Assembly (NCBI GenBank): GCA_021464415.1 | Contig: CM038466.1 | Span: 28,025,017-28,089,016 of the forward strand | Source of the DNA: Lonicera japonica | Lineage: Eukaryota; Streptophyta; Magnoliopsida; Dipsacales; Caprifoliaceae | Length of the DNA stretch: 64,000 bases | Reading direction: 5' to 3' | Shown here: one piece after another, positions 36,701 through 48,357 of the stretch | How the letters are laid out: each line of letters starts with the position of its first letter | How positions within the stretch are numbered: the stretch's first letter is position 1 | Program-made: the position numbers and the translations under genes | Notes under the pieces: generated by a model | Database searches by the model: none | What the model was told of the DNA's origin: nothing | Seen by the model: the letters and a program-made list of their open reading frames with translations, nothing else

Positions 36701-39700
36701 GAGAGTATATACTTCTTTGATAAGATAAAAGCATATGCTGTTCAAATTAAATTAGTCAAAAAATACATATATACACGCATACATATATGTAACTTCCAGA
36801 TTTTGATAAACACATATAGAAGCCAACCAGCAAAAAGGCCAGTAATAGTATCTATATACGTACATATAATCTGTTAAAAAAAATCTATGTGAAGCTTTGG
36901 GATATGACAATGCAAAAAACTATAGTTCGACTTATTAAAATGGCAGCACAATAATATGGGATTCTCCAACATGATCTTCAGGGACACTTTTTATGCATCT
37001 TTAGGGACATTTTCTAAGCATACTATGGATCTTGGAGCACTAGAATATTGGATTGGAGTGGGAATAGCCATAGCCTAAAAGAATCATAAAAAATTGCTTA
37101 ATTTATTACAAGAAATAAAAGGCATGTATATTTAATATCAAATTCTTTCCACAACCATGGCCTCTTTTTTTTTCTTTTTTTGTTTTTCTATTGTCGACTT
37201 TTGTCAAAATAAAAAAGAAGTTGATCATTGAAGGATACTCAATGTACATAATAAATAACTTCAGTATATAAAGAAAGAATGAAATAAATGTAACAGCAAC
37301 AAAATAAGGAAAAAAAAAAAGTTCTCAATCCTCCGGTTCAAATTGTGCAAATATAATTAAGATTAAAATTTTCCAACCTATATATCAGAAATCAGATCAA
37401 ATATTTGTAAGGTTGTTGCAATCACTAACCTCTTGTTGTATGTGTACACCAATATCTCCTAGCACGATGTTTCCTGATGCATCCTTAGCATTAGTTTTCT
37501 CAACAAAATTCTGCAGCATAGGGCAAAAGAATAAAACTCTAGTTAGTTTTCCCTTAATAAACCAGTCCAGTAGTCCACCTCTCCAGATTCTTATGGTGAA
37601 AAATCATACTATCCTAAAAAGCATTGCTTGAATTATACTATCAAATACATGATTCCCATTTATACATATACATATATACAGCCAAGCTCTAAAGAGGATT
37701 CCCTCTCTCTTAACAAAAAGAAAGGTTGTCCATTTGGAGGGATAAATAAATGGATTTTTTATGAAAATTTGTAGAGATGACCATGATGAGTAGATCACCT
37801 CAACCAAATTCATCAAAAAAATCAATCTAGAAGTGGGTGAGATGACCTTTAAAAAATTTCAAAGGCTCAATATGCAAAAAGATATCAATTTTTCATTACA
37901 CCCACTTCTAGATTGAATTTTTTTTATGAAACATTAGTGGAGGTGATCTACGCATCATGTAGATCATCTCGACAAATTTTCATATATATTTTTTAATCTA
38001 TTTACCCCTCTAAATGGAAATCCTTCCTTTTTGTTAAAGAGACAGTATCCCTCTTTAGAGCCATGTTACATATATTTATATATATATATAGTTTAAAAGG
38101 CAAAGAATCATGAACATAAATTACATCAGGTGGAAATCATAAGGTATGCATATGTAGAGATAGAACAAGCTTTAGACTATATGACAAAGAATTCAATTGG
38201 TTCATTATAATTTTTTACTTTCACCTAGAATTTTAAAAGAGGACATCACTAACGAACCTGTCCAGCTCCCTCTGCTACACAGACTACAGCTGATCCTTTT
38301 GTCTCAAGTAAATACTTCAGATGCCTCAGGACGCCATGAGGTCCATGTAAATTAAAAGGTACCTTCAAAGTAAAATATTAGACCATGTCAGTAGCTAATA
38401 TAAAACGAAGACATCCAATAATATATACATTGATTAATACCTCTGGGATCAAACATATATCAACTTGTCCACTAGCAAGAGATGCTTGCATTGCGATAAA
38501 TCCACTGCTACGACCCATCAATTTCACAATCCCAATACCACGATAAGCACTATGTGCCTGCCAAAAAAATTGAGAAAATCACTTTGCTGAAATAAACTAG
38601 GAAAACACATAGTGCATAACTCCTACAACTATAAAGAAGTGGATGGATTCAAAGTGTTTGATTGGTTTATGTGGAATGATCAATAATTGAATTCCTTAGA
38701 ATTATTTTATATGGAAAACAAAACCTTTAGGCCTCGTTTGGTTCACGGAAGGGAAATTGATTCCGCTATCTTTCCCATGGAAGTGGGAAACTAAAGTTCA
38801 TGTCAAGTTTCCTTTCCTATGTTTGGTAAAGCATGGAAAGTATTTAGGAAATACCATTTCATTTCCCTTCCGGTGTTTGGTTGGTACAGGAAAGGAAAGT
38901 AAAAATATATCAATATGTCAATAATACCCTTGTATTTTAAAGTAAAAAATAACATCATAAAAATTCAAAAGTACACCAAAGAGATTAATGGGTAAATTTG
39001 GTAATAGCATATTTGGGAAGAGATATTAATGTCCAAATTTTTTGTAATGAATGTTGGGAAATTAGAGGGGAAAATGAATCCCATGCCATTTGAGTGGAAT
39101 AGCTTTACCCTCTATTTTCCTATCTCTCAGGAAAGCTTTTCCGAAATTTGTGGTTACCAAACAAAGGAAAGGAATGACTTTCCTTTCCCGAATGCCAAAA
39201 TCCGTGAACCAAACAAGGCCTTAGGGTAGAACCATGAATTCAGTTTTTGGATTCCATGGGCATGTGAAAAATTAGGCTAATGCAAGTTGTACCAAGGAAA
39301 GTGATTCCTTCATTAATTGATTCAATTAAACACCATTATAGATTATTAAAATCTTGCACATTTTCAATTGAAGGTAAATGCAATAAAACAACCTTAGAGT
39401 TAGAACCAACAAATACCTCAATATACGCAGAATTTATTGCTCTTTGTGCTTCTTCAACGGCAGTATCAAAACCAAAAGTTTTGTCCATCAGCAGAATATC
39501 ATTATCAATAGTTTTTGGCACACCAACTACAGCCACCTTTAACTTTCTTTTAAGGCACTAAAAACCATAGAAAGAAAGGGAATTAGATTTTGTTAATGAC
39601 AAGTAGAACACGAGAAGCCAATAGAGAAAGCATTCTAACTCAAAGACAATGGAAGAAAGAACACAGGACCAGGAAGTATGTTGAGTAATGTACTTCATCA

Positions 39701-42700
39701 TAGAACTTGAAATGATAGTTTGTTTTGGACAAGACCAACACATATATTATCTAAACACGCTCACATCAAAGATTCATGTATCCCTGTACACCCCACAAAA
39801 AACCCATTTTTTTTTTTTAGTTTTTTGCGCACCACAACATTCAACTGAGAGGTAATGAAAATAACCCAAAAATGTTAGTTTTTGAGAGATTTTAGAAGTT
39901 CCACAAAATTTGAATTTTAAAGTAAGATTCATATAAAGCAGATTACAATTGATAATAAAGTGGACCAACTACGAGCCCAAGTGTTTAACAACCTCATTGT
40001 GGATTGCATTGGCACCAGCATGCGTACCATTTCCACCAAGCACGAAAAGCATGTTGATTCCTCTTTCCTGTCATCATTTTGCACACACGTATTATTTAGC
40101 ATGTCATTCCTAATACCATCGTGAATTTTGTATAATAACCCAGCACTAATTTAGGAACAGTCGGCTACTAAAAAATCTCTATACATATATATGTACCTGC
40201 ATACTGTCCACAATTTCGCTAATGCTGGGTCCTCCCCGAGAAACTCCTAACAAGCTTCCACCAGATAGATGGACATTTTGAACCACTTTCCTGGACAACT
40301 TGATAATGAAAAAACAAAACCCAAACAAATAAACCAACGATTCAACACATACGTTAAAGAAAAAGAAGAGACATTCGTATCTTAAAACATTTACAATACA
40401 TCCATAACTAAAACTAACAATCCTTATCCTAGCTATTTGGGGGCCACTATTTTACGAAGTATTAATGATAAAAGGGTAAAGATAGTTTTACACCCAAGCG
40501 ATGAAATGATTCGACATTCTATGGACCAACAAACGTCGCATCATTACCCATGTTTAACATTCATCCTCCTCATTGCACAAAATCATACATCACTTGGTAT
40601 GTAATTGCATTTAAGATTATGTGCTGTTAATTTGGGACTTTGATTAATTTGGCATTGCAGTGTAACTATTTATTTTAGTGTGTGAGTTTGGTATTTTATG
40701 AACTCAAGTCCTGATTGGCTGATCCTAATGGAATCATGCTTTCTAATTAGCATACAAAATAAAATATGATGTAATCCCTAAAGTCTAATACAATTAATGT
40801 TGAGAATTCATCCGAGACATAATCTTCAAGGATAATAGAACTCACCGGACTTCATCTAATTCGTTGCCAAATCCCCGATAACCAAAAGGAATCCCCACAA
40901 TCTTTTTAACACCATATATTTCAAGGGTGATGACTATCTGTAGACATGATGAAGAAAGAAAGAAAAAAGGCATAAAAGTAGATCTTTAGACTCCGCGTGA
41001 TTTAGTGGTAATTCAATCGATATCCATACATGCAAGAGAATTAATGTTATATTTCCTAGTTGATTCTAATACACGTGCAATATTTGAATTCGTCAGTCTT
41101 TTCCATAAATCACCTGTCTGATGACATCATTAAGACCAGGGCAAAGTCCACCGCATGTTATAATTGCTGCTTTTACATCTTCTGGTTTGAAGTATATTAG
41201 CTCCCGAGGACCAGCACGGTGGACCCTGGAAGTAATTTGGTGTCATATACATTAGATAACAATTATTGTAATATCAAACAAAACCTAGTATTTCAGCACA
41301 AGGTGAGAAGCATCTCGATAACAATAAAATCAACTGAAAATGCACCGCTAGATATAACATCATCCTGAAAGTGGCCAGGGTTAGATCAAATCGGTTCTTA
41401 TTTTTTAGTTAGAGGGTCCGTCTGATTACATTGAATATCTTATTTTTTTTTCTCTAATTGAATTAAGAAGATGCTATTAATATATTTCCCCCATTCTATT
41501 CTATATATATATGTAAAGTTTTCTAGAAGAATATCCTTCAAATATCACTTACCACTGCTCCACCCATGTACAATCAGGATCAATGCACTCAGCACCGGCA
41601 GATGTAGGGGAGGAAAACCGGATGACCTGGAATGTATTATCAACTATTTATTTAAGGCAATATAACATTGAAACTAGACAAGAACACATTTGGCTGGAAA
41701 GAAAATGAGTGTCTGGCATCATGTTTGAGGATGTAATTTTACGATTTTTTTTTCCTTTTTGCAAATATACATCTGAAATTCATCGATATTAAAAGAACCA
41801 GGAAAATGCAATAGAGTTAGTATCCAAACACTCAAATTTGCAATCAGACAAGTCTCATCTTAGTTGTCTTCCTTGTAAATGTCTTCCATTTATGCAGCTA
41901 ATTTGCCCGTCCAATATAAAAAGAAGATCCGTGGGAGTGCCATGCACGGTTACAACTTTTTAACATTTAATTTGATGAATCTTAGCTAACGTTGAATACA
42001 ACAGAAAACCAAAATCAAGTATTAAATTATGTATTTCTGCATATATCTATGAGTAAAGGACGAACCTCATTTTACAGGAGCCAAAATCAGTTCATATAAT
42101 TAATCATAAAATCCCAGAAGCTCATAATAAGAAAAATGTATAAGCATTAAACATGAGGACTTCAAAAATGCATATATGCTGTCTATAGCTGGCAGAGCTA
42201 GTAATGGGAAATTTTAGTACTAGTAACTTTTTAAAAATAAATAAATAATTATAAGGGGTAAAAGTAAAACTAACTAATATGCGCATTTTGTTAAATGTTG
42301 AAGGGCAAGTCTAGTACTACACATATTTTTTTCTTTCTAAATATAAAGGAGGAAACTAACCCTATTTCTATCGGTATAGCTCTGCTCGTGGCTAACGAAA
42401 TCCTATAATTTTGAATCAGAAGGGGGTAAACCTAATATCTACCATTAAAAGTTCATCATTCCTCTCAATTATTGTAATTTATAACTTAGTCAAAAGGATT
42501 GCGGATCATTTGAAAGATTGCTTTAAATTTGAATCACCCAATCCTCAGACAGTCAGGCGGCTCGAAAGGAAAAATACACAAGGAAAGCGAGATACCTTGA
42601 GAAGGACTCGGTCATTATTATTTATGTATCCATGCCATTTTTCATCAGATGGATAACCACCTGCGAAATCTTCACTTACAGGAGTCCTGTACAGAAAATT

Positions 42701-44132
42701 AGATTAAAAACAAAATAAAGTTTAACATAAAGCATGTAGCAAACACCACTATCTCGAGTAAGCAAGTAAGGAAATGATTGGTCGTTTAAAATCAACTCAA
42801 CGTAGGTTTAATAGTTCTTAAAAAGTCTTTTAACTTCTTTTTCTATTTCTAGATAAGTCAAAAGTTGACTTCCAAAAAATTTGCAGTTTTTTTCAAAATT
42901 GTTCTGTCTTCATACCATTCCTTTATACACGTCTGTGACGCTTCCTTCTGAAAGCTCAAAGGTTTCAAGCCTTTTGCCATGGATTGCCTCTGACTCTCTG
43001 AGTTCATTATCTTACGTACTCATATAACCATTTATCCAAAATTCTTGCTTCAATGTATTTGATGGTTGGTTTGTATGGAAGACTATACAAAATAATAAAA
43101 CTTGAAATTACGAAAATTAATTGATTTTTATTCAATTTTAACCTCTATCCAGGCCTAACCTTTCACTTAAAGGCTGTTGGCTCTACTGGAGGAGCATGAA
43201 ATCAACAATGTGCAACTGCTTGGGCAATTTACTTTGATTCATTAGTAGTAAGGTCATTTCGTTATAGTTACGAGGAAAACAAGGATTAAGTTTTTCTGAT
43301 ATCTTCCTAGCTTTGGTGAATTATTTTAAAACTTTAGCTCTGTCTGCAGCGCCTATCACGGATTTTAGTTAATTGATATCACATTCCTGTTATGCAAAAA
43401 TGTAAATTCCCCGCCCCTTCCAAGCAAAAAATAGTTTTTGACTCAGCTTTAAATATAGTATATAAAACTTATAAAACTAATAATAAGAATGATCAAAATC
43501 AAAATCAAAATCACACCTACTTATTTTGACAAAATGTCATAATTAAAATTAGATAATCAATTATTTTCTGGAAAGCTTCTACTTACTCTGACTAGAACAT
43601 ACCACAATTAGTCAGCGCGATTCAAATCACAATCAACACTTACCACCAACTTAATAACCAAATGAATAACAAGAAGTTAAAAATTTAAAAAACAAATATA
43701 TGCTTATATATGCAAATGAAAAGTTGAAACTTGAAACTAACAGCTAAGAGGCAAACGTCAAAAAATTCAAAATGTAAATCATACACAGAAGAACTCAAGC
43801 GAAAATAAAAAACTATTTAATCAATACCTCATCTTGAGACAAAAAGTAGAAGGATAAGAAACAACATCATCGAACACATCAGTTAGGTGAGGAATATTGA
43901 ATCGGCTCTCGAAATCCTCCTCATACTTGGACTTCCAGTCAGGATCACTGAAATCAATATTCGAACTCTTGCTCTCAGCATAAACACGGCTCTTCTTGCA
44001 AATTCCTTTCAATTTGCTTCTGTTCAGTCTCAAAGTAGAAAAACCTGATGCACCTGAAAACAAACTGGAGCGATCGTAGGTATTCGCCGGAGCAAATAGC
44101 TTGGAGCCGATCGCCGGCGAGATTGCCTCCAT
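33707..44132 (-). CDS. PFK5: ATP-dependent 6-phosphofructokinase, plastid type (PFK5-like)
   Basis: Thirteen exons on the minus strand: 43828-44132, 42596-42686, 41553-41626, 41114-41225, 40846-40937, 40197-40290, 39993-40067, 39417-39557, 38441-38557, 38258-38362, 37430-37510, 36124-36252, 33707-33874; 527 aa. All junctions keep frame. It phosphorylates fructose-6-phosphate to fructose-1,6-bisphosphate using ATP, the committed step of glycolysis. The Ser/Arg/Lys-rich first 50 residues fit a plastid transit peptide. Seen motifs: [11 protein letters not shown] (180-190), GGNGT (267-271, Gly in the position associated with ATP use), PKTIDND with catalytic Asp (295-301), MGRSSGF (342-348), AEGAGQ (397-402). 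C146 and C151 match the cysteine pair through which thioredoxin regulates Arabidopsis PFK5. Length and the ending TSTGQPDFI match PFK5. Introns carry at least five MITEs. Confidence 0.95.
34350..34555. mobile_element. Stowaway-like MITE in PFK5 intron 12
   Basis: The ends read CCCTTCCATCCCAAATTAA and TTAATTTGGGATGGAGGGAG, the Tc1/Mariner-type Stowaway signature. They are flanked by TA on both sides. About 206 bp. Confidence 0.85.
35833..36080. mobile_element. Tourist/Harbinger-like MITE in PFK5 intron 12
   Basis: The left end GGGTGTGTTTGATTG and right end CAATCGAAAGCATCC are imperfect inverted repeats flanked by TAA on both sides (35830-35832, 36081-36083), the three-base duplication of PIF/Harbinger elements. 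The right end lies 43 bp from exon 12. Confidence 0.7.
36509..36705. mobile_element. Stowaway-like MITE in PFK5 intron 11
   Basis: Begins CTCCCTCCGACTCAAATTAA and ends ATTGGGGATGGAGAGAG followed by TA. About 197 bp. It is related to the element at 34350 in the terminal 25 bases only. Confidence 0.8.
37685..38061. mobile_element. Fold-back MITE, family 1, copy C, in PFK5 intron 10
   Basis: The left arm AGCTCTAAAGAGGATTCCCT and the following AAGGTTGTCCATTTGGAGGG pair with the right arm ending CCCTCTTTAGAGC. The inner arms repeat the family's ATGGATTTTTTATGAAA and GATGA..TAGATCA motifs. Confidence 0.75.
38730..39220. mobile_element. Tourist-type MITE in PFK5 intron 8
   Basis: Terminal inverted repeats GGCCTCGTTTGGTTCACGGA (38730-38749) and its complement with one mismatch (39201-39220). 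They are flanked by TTA duplications at 38727-38729 and 39221-39223. 491 bp. Ends and duplication are diagnostic of PIF/Harbinger MITEs. Confidence 0.92.
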
Positions 44133-44199
44133 CAAAGAGAAGTTCCGCACTCCGAGATGAGAGAGGAAGTGTTTGGTGAGGAGTAGTAGGAGTTTAATA

Positions 44200-44216
44200 G
44201 AGAGAGAGAGAGAGAG
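44200..44216. repeat. (GA)n in the PFK5 5' leader
   Basis: Reads as a CT run on the PFK5 coding strand, 70-85 bases before the ATG. Pyrimidine-rich leaders are frequent in plant genes. Confidence 0.8.
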
Positions 44217-44411
44217 GGGGACGGACAAATAGAGGGAAAGTGAACGAAATAGAAAAAAAGCGGAAGAAAGGAGCTTTGTTATGTACGGCGTCGCTTCGAA
44301 AAAGTCCAAACTCCGGCTCTTTTTCTTTTCTCAAATTCAACGGAGTTCTTAATGCGGTGCCTTTTTATGACCAAATTAACTCTCTCCATTTCGAATTTCG
44401 ACTAAAAATTT

Positions 44412-44592
44412 GTTAACCTTCTTTAAACAGCGTCATAATTATTCTTGCATTTAATTGATAAATATAATAAAATAATATTAAAAAAATATAATAAAAAATG
44501 TGAAATTTATTAAAATTATTTTAATATTATTTTATTATATTCATCAGTCAAATACAAAAACAACTATGACCCTCTTTAAATGAGAGTTAAAA
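44412..44592. mobile_element. Fold-back MITE in the PFK5 promoter region
   Basis: Long inverted arms of about 75 bp: TTAACCTTCTTTAAACAGCG and then ATAATAAAATAATATTAAA on the left, with the complement on the right ending TTTAAATGAGAGTTAA. It lies about 280 bp upstream of the PFK5 ATG. Confidence 0.65.
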
Positions 44593-44870
44593 AATTTCTA
44601 CTCTTAGTTTTCTCGGTCCTTGAAATGAGTAGTCTGAATATATCATTGTGTATTAAAAATGTTTTTAAAAAATTTATATAAAATATCATTAAAAATAATT
44701 TTAAAATAGCATATTATTTATATAAAATGTTAATATCAATATTTTTTTATAAATATTTAAAAAATATTTTGGCTGTTTGAAAATATTTTAAAATAGTTCC
44801 ACTATAATTTTTAGATGTGGTGGCAGTATTTATTCTTTTTTAAAAAAGAGAATCTCGTGATACAATGCCC

Positions 44871-45242
44871 CTGTTTGGTACCTGTTTATTTTATTTTTTT
44901 CTTCAAATTTTAAAAACTCAATTCAAAATTAATTCTACTTTTACATTTCTTAAAAAAAATTTAACTTTATTTTCTCTCTCTAAAAAAACTTTTAAAACAC
45001 CATAACTTTAAATTCAAAAATCAAAATTAAATAAAAAATATAGATTTAAAACATACTCGTCAAGATTTATAAAATAAGATCAATTTTGACTATTTTTGAA
45101 ATTTTTTTATGAAATTTTCAATTGGTTGAAAAAAACTAAAAAAAAAATCAAATCTACTTTTCAACATACTTCTAAATTCTACCAAACACTATATTTTAAA
45201 AACTCAACTTAAAAATTCAACTCAAAAAGTCTACCAAACAAG
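44871..45242. mobile_element. MITE (CTGTTTGGTA ends), inverted partner of 53750-54116
   Basis: The left end CTGTTTGGTA and right end CTACCAAACAAG are inverted repeats. The whole 370-bp body matches the reverse complement of 53750-54116, including AAAACACCATAACTTTAAAT and TCTATAAAATAAGAT-like blocks. Probably a hAT-type MITE family. Confidence 0.7.
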
Positions 45243-46016
45243 TCCAATACATTCTTAAAAATTGGCGTACATTTACAATGATTGTGTTACGTTTCTATTT
45301 CTTATTTCTTTTTAGATATGTTTAACATTTTTGCGAAATGAGTTTTTGATGTGCAGAGAGATATGTGGACATGGTTTTGATTAATTTTTTTAAAATTATT
45401 GTTTCAAATTTTATTCAATCTTAGTACTGATAATTTCATTGCTAAAAAAAAGTAAATAAATAAAACATCCATAAATAAGAGTATGGTTGGAAAAGAATTA
45501 TTCTGATTACTCACAAAGGCACATTTATTATAAAGGCAAGAACAATATCAAAATGAACAAATGAAAGGGATTGATTCAACACTAACAATATCTAACTAAT
45601 TGATAGACAAAATCTAAGTACTTTGAGGCAAACCACTAAATGCCTAATTAACACAAATAAAATTAAGGGCCTTTTTGTTTTTAGCCCACAGAATTTAAAT
45701 TGTTTTGCTTCAAACCCAAATCATTTGAAAAATTAATAATTAACCGAAAGGAGTTGATAATTACTAATTATATGTTTTATAAATCTTTTATTGTGTTTTT
45801 TTTCTTTTATGTTTTTCCTATCTTATCTTTCTAACTATCCAAATTTAAACTTATTATTCACCTAAAATTATATTGAGTTGTTACTAGAATGTATATCTTT
45901 TAGAGATTGTTATGATTTTAAATTCAAATTTGAAATTTGGTAATTATTAATTGTCTTACAATAAATATATACTAAAAAAATAAGATATAATAGGCGTAAA
46001 TATTAAACATAAATAA
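45243..46016. other. Intergenic, no gene seen
   Basis: AT-rich, without recognisable frames or element ends. Confidence 0.5.
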
Positions 46017-46393
46017 AACTAAAAATATAGTCACATTAAAAAAGATATTATACAAGTAAAATTAAAGATATAGTCATGTTAAAAGTATTAAACAATAAAA
46101 TTTGGGTTATGTAGAAGACATATTAGTAGTAAATATTACATAAAAATAAAACTAACATGCAGTCATATTAAAAAAAATACAAAGGTAAAACTAAAGATAT
46201 AGTCATATTAAACAAATATTACACAGATAAAATTAAAAACACAGCCATAGTAAAAAATTATATTATACAAATAAAACTAAAAATATAGTCATGTTAAAAA
46301 AAGACATTACATGAGTCAAACTAGAAAAATATAGCCATATTATAAAAGACATTACACAAGTGAAATTAAAAATACAATCATATTAAAAGTATC
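46017..46393 (+). repeat. AT-rich minisatellite, unit about 42-45 bp
   Basis: About eight diverged copies of a unit close to ACTAAAAATATAGTCATATT, then an A-run and ACATTACACAAGTAAA. Non-coding. Confidence 0.8.
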
Positions 46394-46464
46394 AAAATCA
46401 AAAATGTTAAATATAAAATAATGTAGATAGAGGGAATCAAACGAGTGGTAAGAAAGAATTTACT

Positions 46465-46653
46465 GACCTTAGAATAAACATTATAGCAATCAATATCCGT
46501 GCACTAAATAGATGATTACTGGTGGTTACTTAGATCATATATTGGATTATTGTAATAAACCTTAGAATGAATGTTCTACCAATCAACATTCGTGCACCAA
46601 ATAGACGATTACTGGTGGTCACTTTGATCATATATTGGATTATCGCAATAACA
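46465..46653 (+). repeat. Tandem duplication, unit about 95 bp
   Basis: Two copies share CCTTAGAAT, CAATCAA.AT.CGTGCAC, AAATAGA.GATTACTGGTGG and ATCATATATTGGATTAT. Confidence 0.85.
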
Positions 46654-46917
46654 CATACTTCCACATTAGAACTTTTGTAAATTATATTTCGACAACAATA
46701 GACTTTGACGTTGATGATTAATATCGTAAAGATGTATTTTTTTACTGCTATATTCCTCTTCGTAATGAAAGATATGTGCCACCAGAATTAGGGGTCAATA
46801 TTCAAAATCTCCATAAATAAACGAACAATAGTTTGTAGAGAGAGATATGTAGCCTTTATTCATTGATAGTGTGTTACTTAACTAATTTTAAAAAGAATCT
46901 TAGTAGATATATATACA

Positions 46918-47281
46918 CTCCCTTTCTCTTAAGGACTGTCCTTAAGAGAACTAACTTAAGGATCGTCCATTTTGAGAGATAAAAAGGATGAATTGTTTCA
47001 TGAAACTTGGCGAGGATGATCTATAGAATGAGTAGATCATCACTACCAAATTTCATCAAAAAACTCAAACAGGAAAGTAAGTTAATTAAAAATCTAAAAT
47101 TTTAACGTGTAGAAATGCGCATATATATCAAATTTTCAGTTAACCCACTTTCCAATTTAGTTTTTTTATGAAATTTAGTGAAAATAATCTACTCATTATA
47201 AAGATCTTCTCCACCAAGTTTCATGAAAAAATTTATTCATTTACCCTCTCAAAATGGGTGGTCCTTAAGAGAAGGGCTCTC
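46918..47281. mobile_element. Fold-back MITE, family 1, copy D
   Basis: The left end CTCCCTTTCTCTTAAGGAC pairs with the right end GTCCTTAAGAGAAGGG. The inner arms CCATTTTGAGAG..ATGAA and complement form a long hairpin, and each arm contains a GATGATCTA..TAGATCATC palindrome. An (AT)n run starts at the right border. Confidence 0.8.
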
Positions 47282-47282
47282 G

Positions 47283-47307
47283 ATATATATATATATATAT
47301 ATATATA
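47283..47307. repeat. (AT)n microsatellite
   Basis: AT dinucleotide run abutting the fold-back element. Confidence 0.9.
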
Positions 47308-48023
47308 CATTTGTTATAAATATCTATTATTAATCGGGTTAGAGTTAAAGATAAATACTATTATATGTGTTAAATATATATTAGTAATCATATAATATAT
47401 TGCTTAAGAAATGAAGAAGATAACAACCTTATCATTCACAAAGGATAATTTAGTATATTAGTTTTAAAAAAAACCTAGAATATTATTAAAAAAAAAGATT
47501 TGAATTTGGAAAAAAACTAAAACAATTGAATTAAATCTAAAAAATTGGGCCATTCACTAATTTATTAAATATAATGGGCTTGAGTAAAGAAACCCTTAGA
47601 ATCTTAGGTCAAATCTTAATTTGCTATAAAATTAATCATGAAATTGAATATTATGTTCATTCAGTCTTCTATCAATTAACCGGGTTGCTTAGTTGCATGT
47701 AAATTCTAGTAAGAAGGGAAAATGGAGAGAAATAAAGAGGGAGAACAAATTGTTGAAAAATCTTAAAAAGACAAAAAAATGAGGGGAAAAAAAAGGAAGA
47801 GAAGAAACCCGCCTCGCGCGTGCGACGAAAGCCATAAAGTGGGGTGAGTTTACAAATTGAAACTAAGTTATTTTATTGAGACAATTAGGCATAATGGCTC
47901 ATTCTAATAATAATATAACTATAAAGAACACTTAAAAATTAGCCGGATAAATTAAGGACACTGTACAAAAAAGACACTAATACCCCTTCCTTATAATATC
48001 TCACGTCTCATTATAACACTAAC
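47308..48023. other. Intergenic, no gene seen
   Basis: AT-rich except for a short CpG-rich patch (CGCCTCGCGCGTGCGACG) at about 47813-47830. Confidence 0.5.
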
Positions 48024-48357
48024 AGCAACCAGAAGGTGCTAAATGCATTTAGCACATTCTGAACAACAACAAGAAGGTGCTAAATGCATTTAGTACCACC
48101 TGGACAACAACCAGAAGGTGCTAAATACACTTAGTACCACCTAGACAACAACTAGAAAATGCTAAATGCATTTAACACTTTCTAGTTAAGCATTTAGCAC
48201 TACCTGAACAACAACCAAAAGGTGCTAAATGCATTTAGCACCACAATCAGAAGGTGCTAAATGCATTTAGCACCACTTGAACAACAACAAGAAGGTAGCA
48301 CCACTTGAACAACAACCAGAAGGTAGCACCACTTGAACAACAACCAGAAGGTGTTAA
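48024..48357 (+). repeat. Tandem array built on a perfect 22-bp palindrome
   Basis: Units of about 41-43 bp read ACAACAACCAGAAG followed by a palindrome starting GGTGCTAAATG and ending CATTTAGCACC, then an ACTTGA-type spacer. The palindrome is exactly self-complementary over 22 bases in the best units. About six units carry it whole or with one to three changes. The last two units (after 48290) have lost most of the palindrome and keep GTAGCACCACTTGAACAACA. Each unit could form a hairpin. Confidence 0.9.

Noticed and set aside
43821..44309. Longer PFK5 start at 44309
   Set aside because: The upstream extension (LFRSLSLYLSVPLSLSLS) is translation of the CT-rich leader. The ATG at 44132 starts the conserved MEAIS-type N-terminus.
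48024..48357. CRISPR-like array
   Set aside because: Repeats are directly adjacent with near-identical spacers in plant nuclear DNA; this is a tandem repeat, not a CRISPR.
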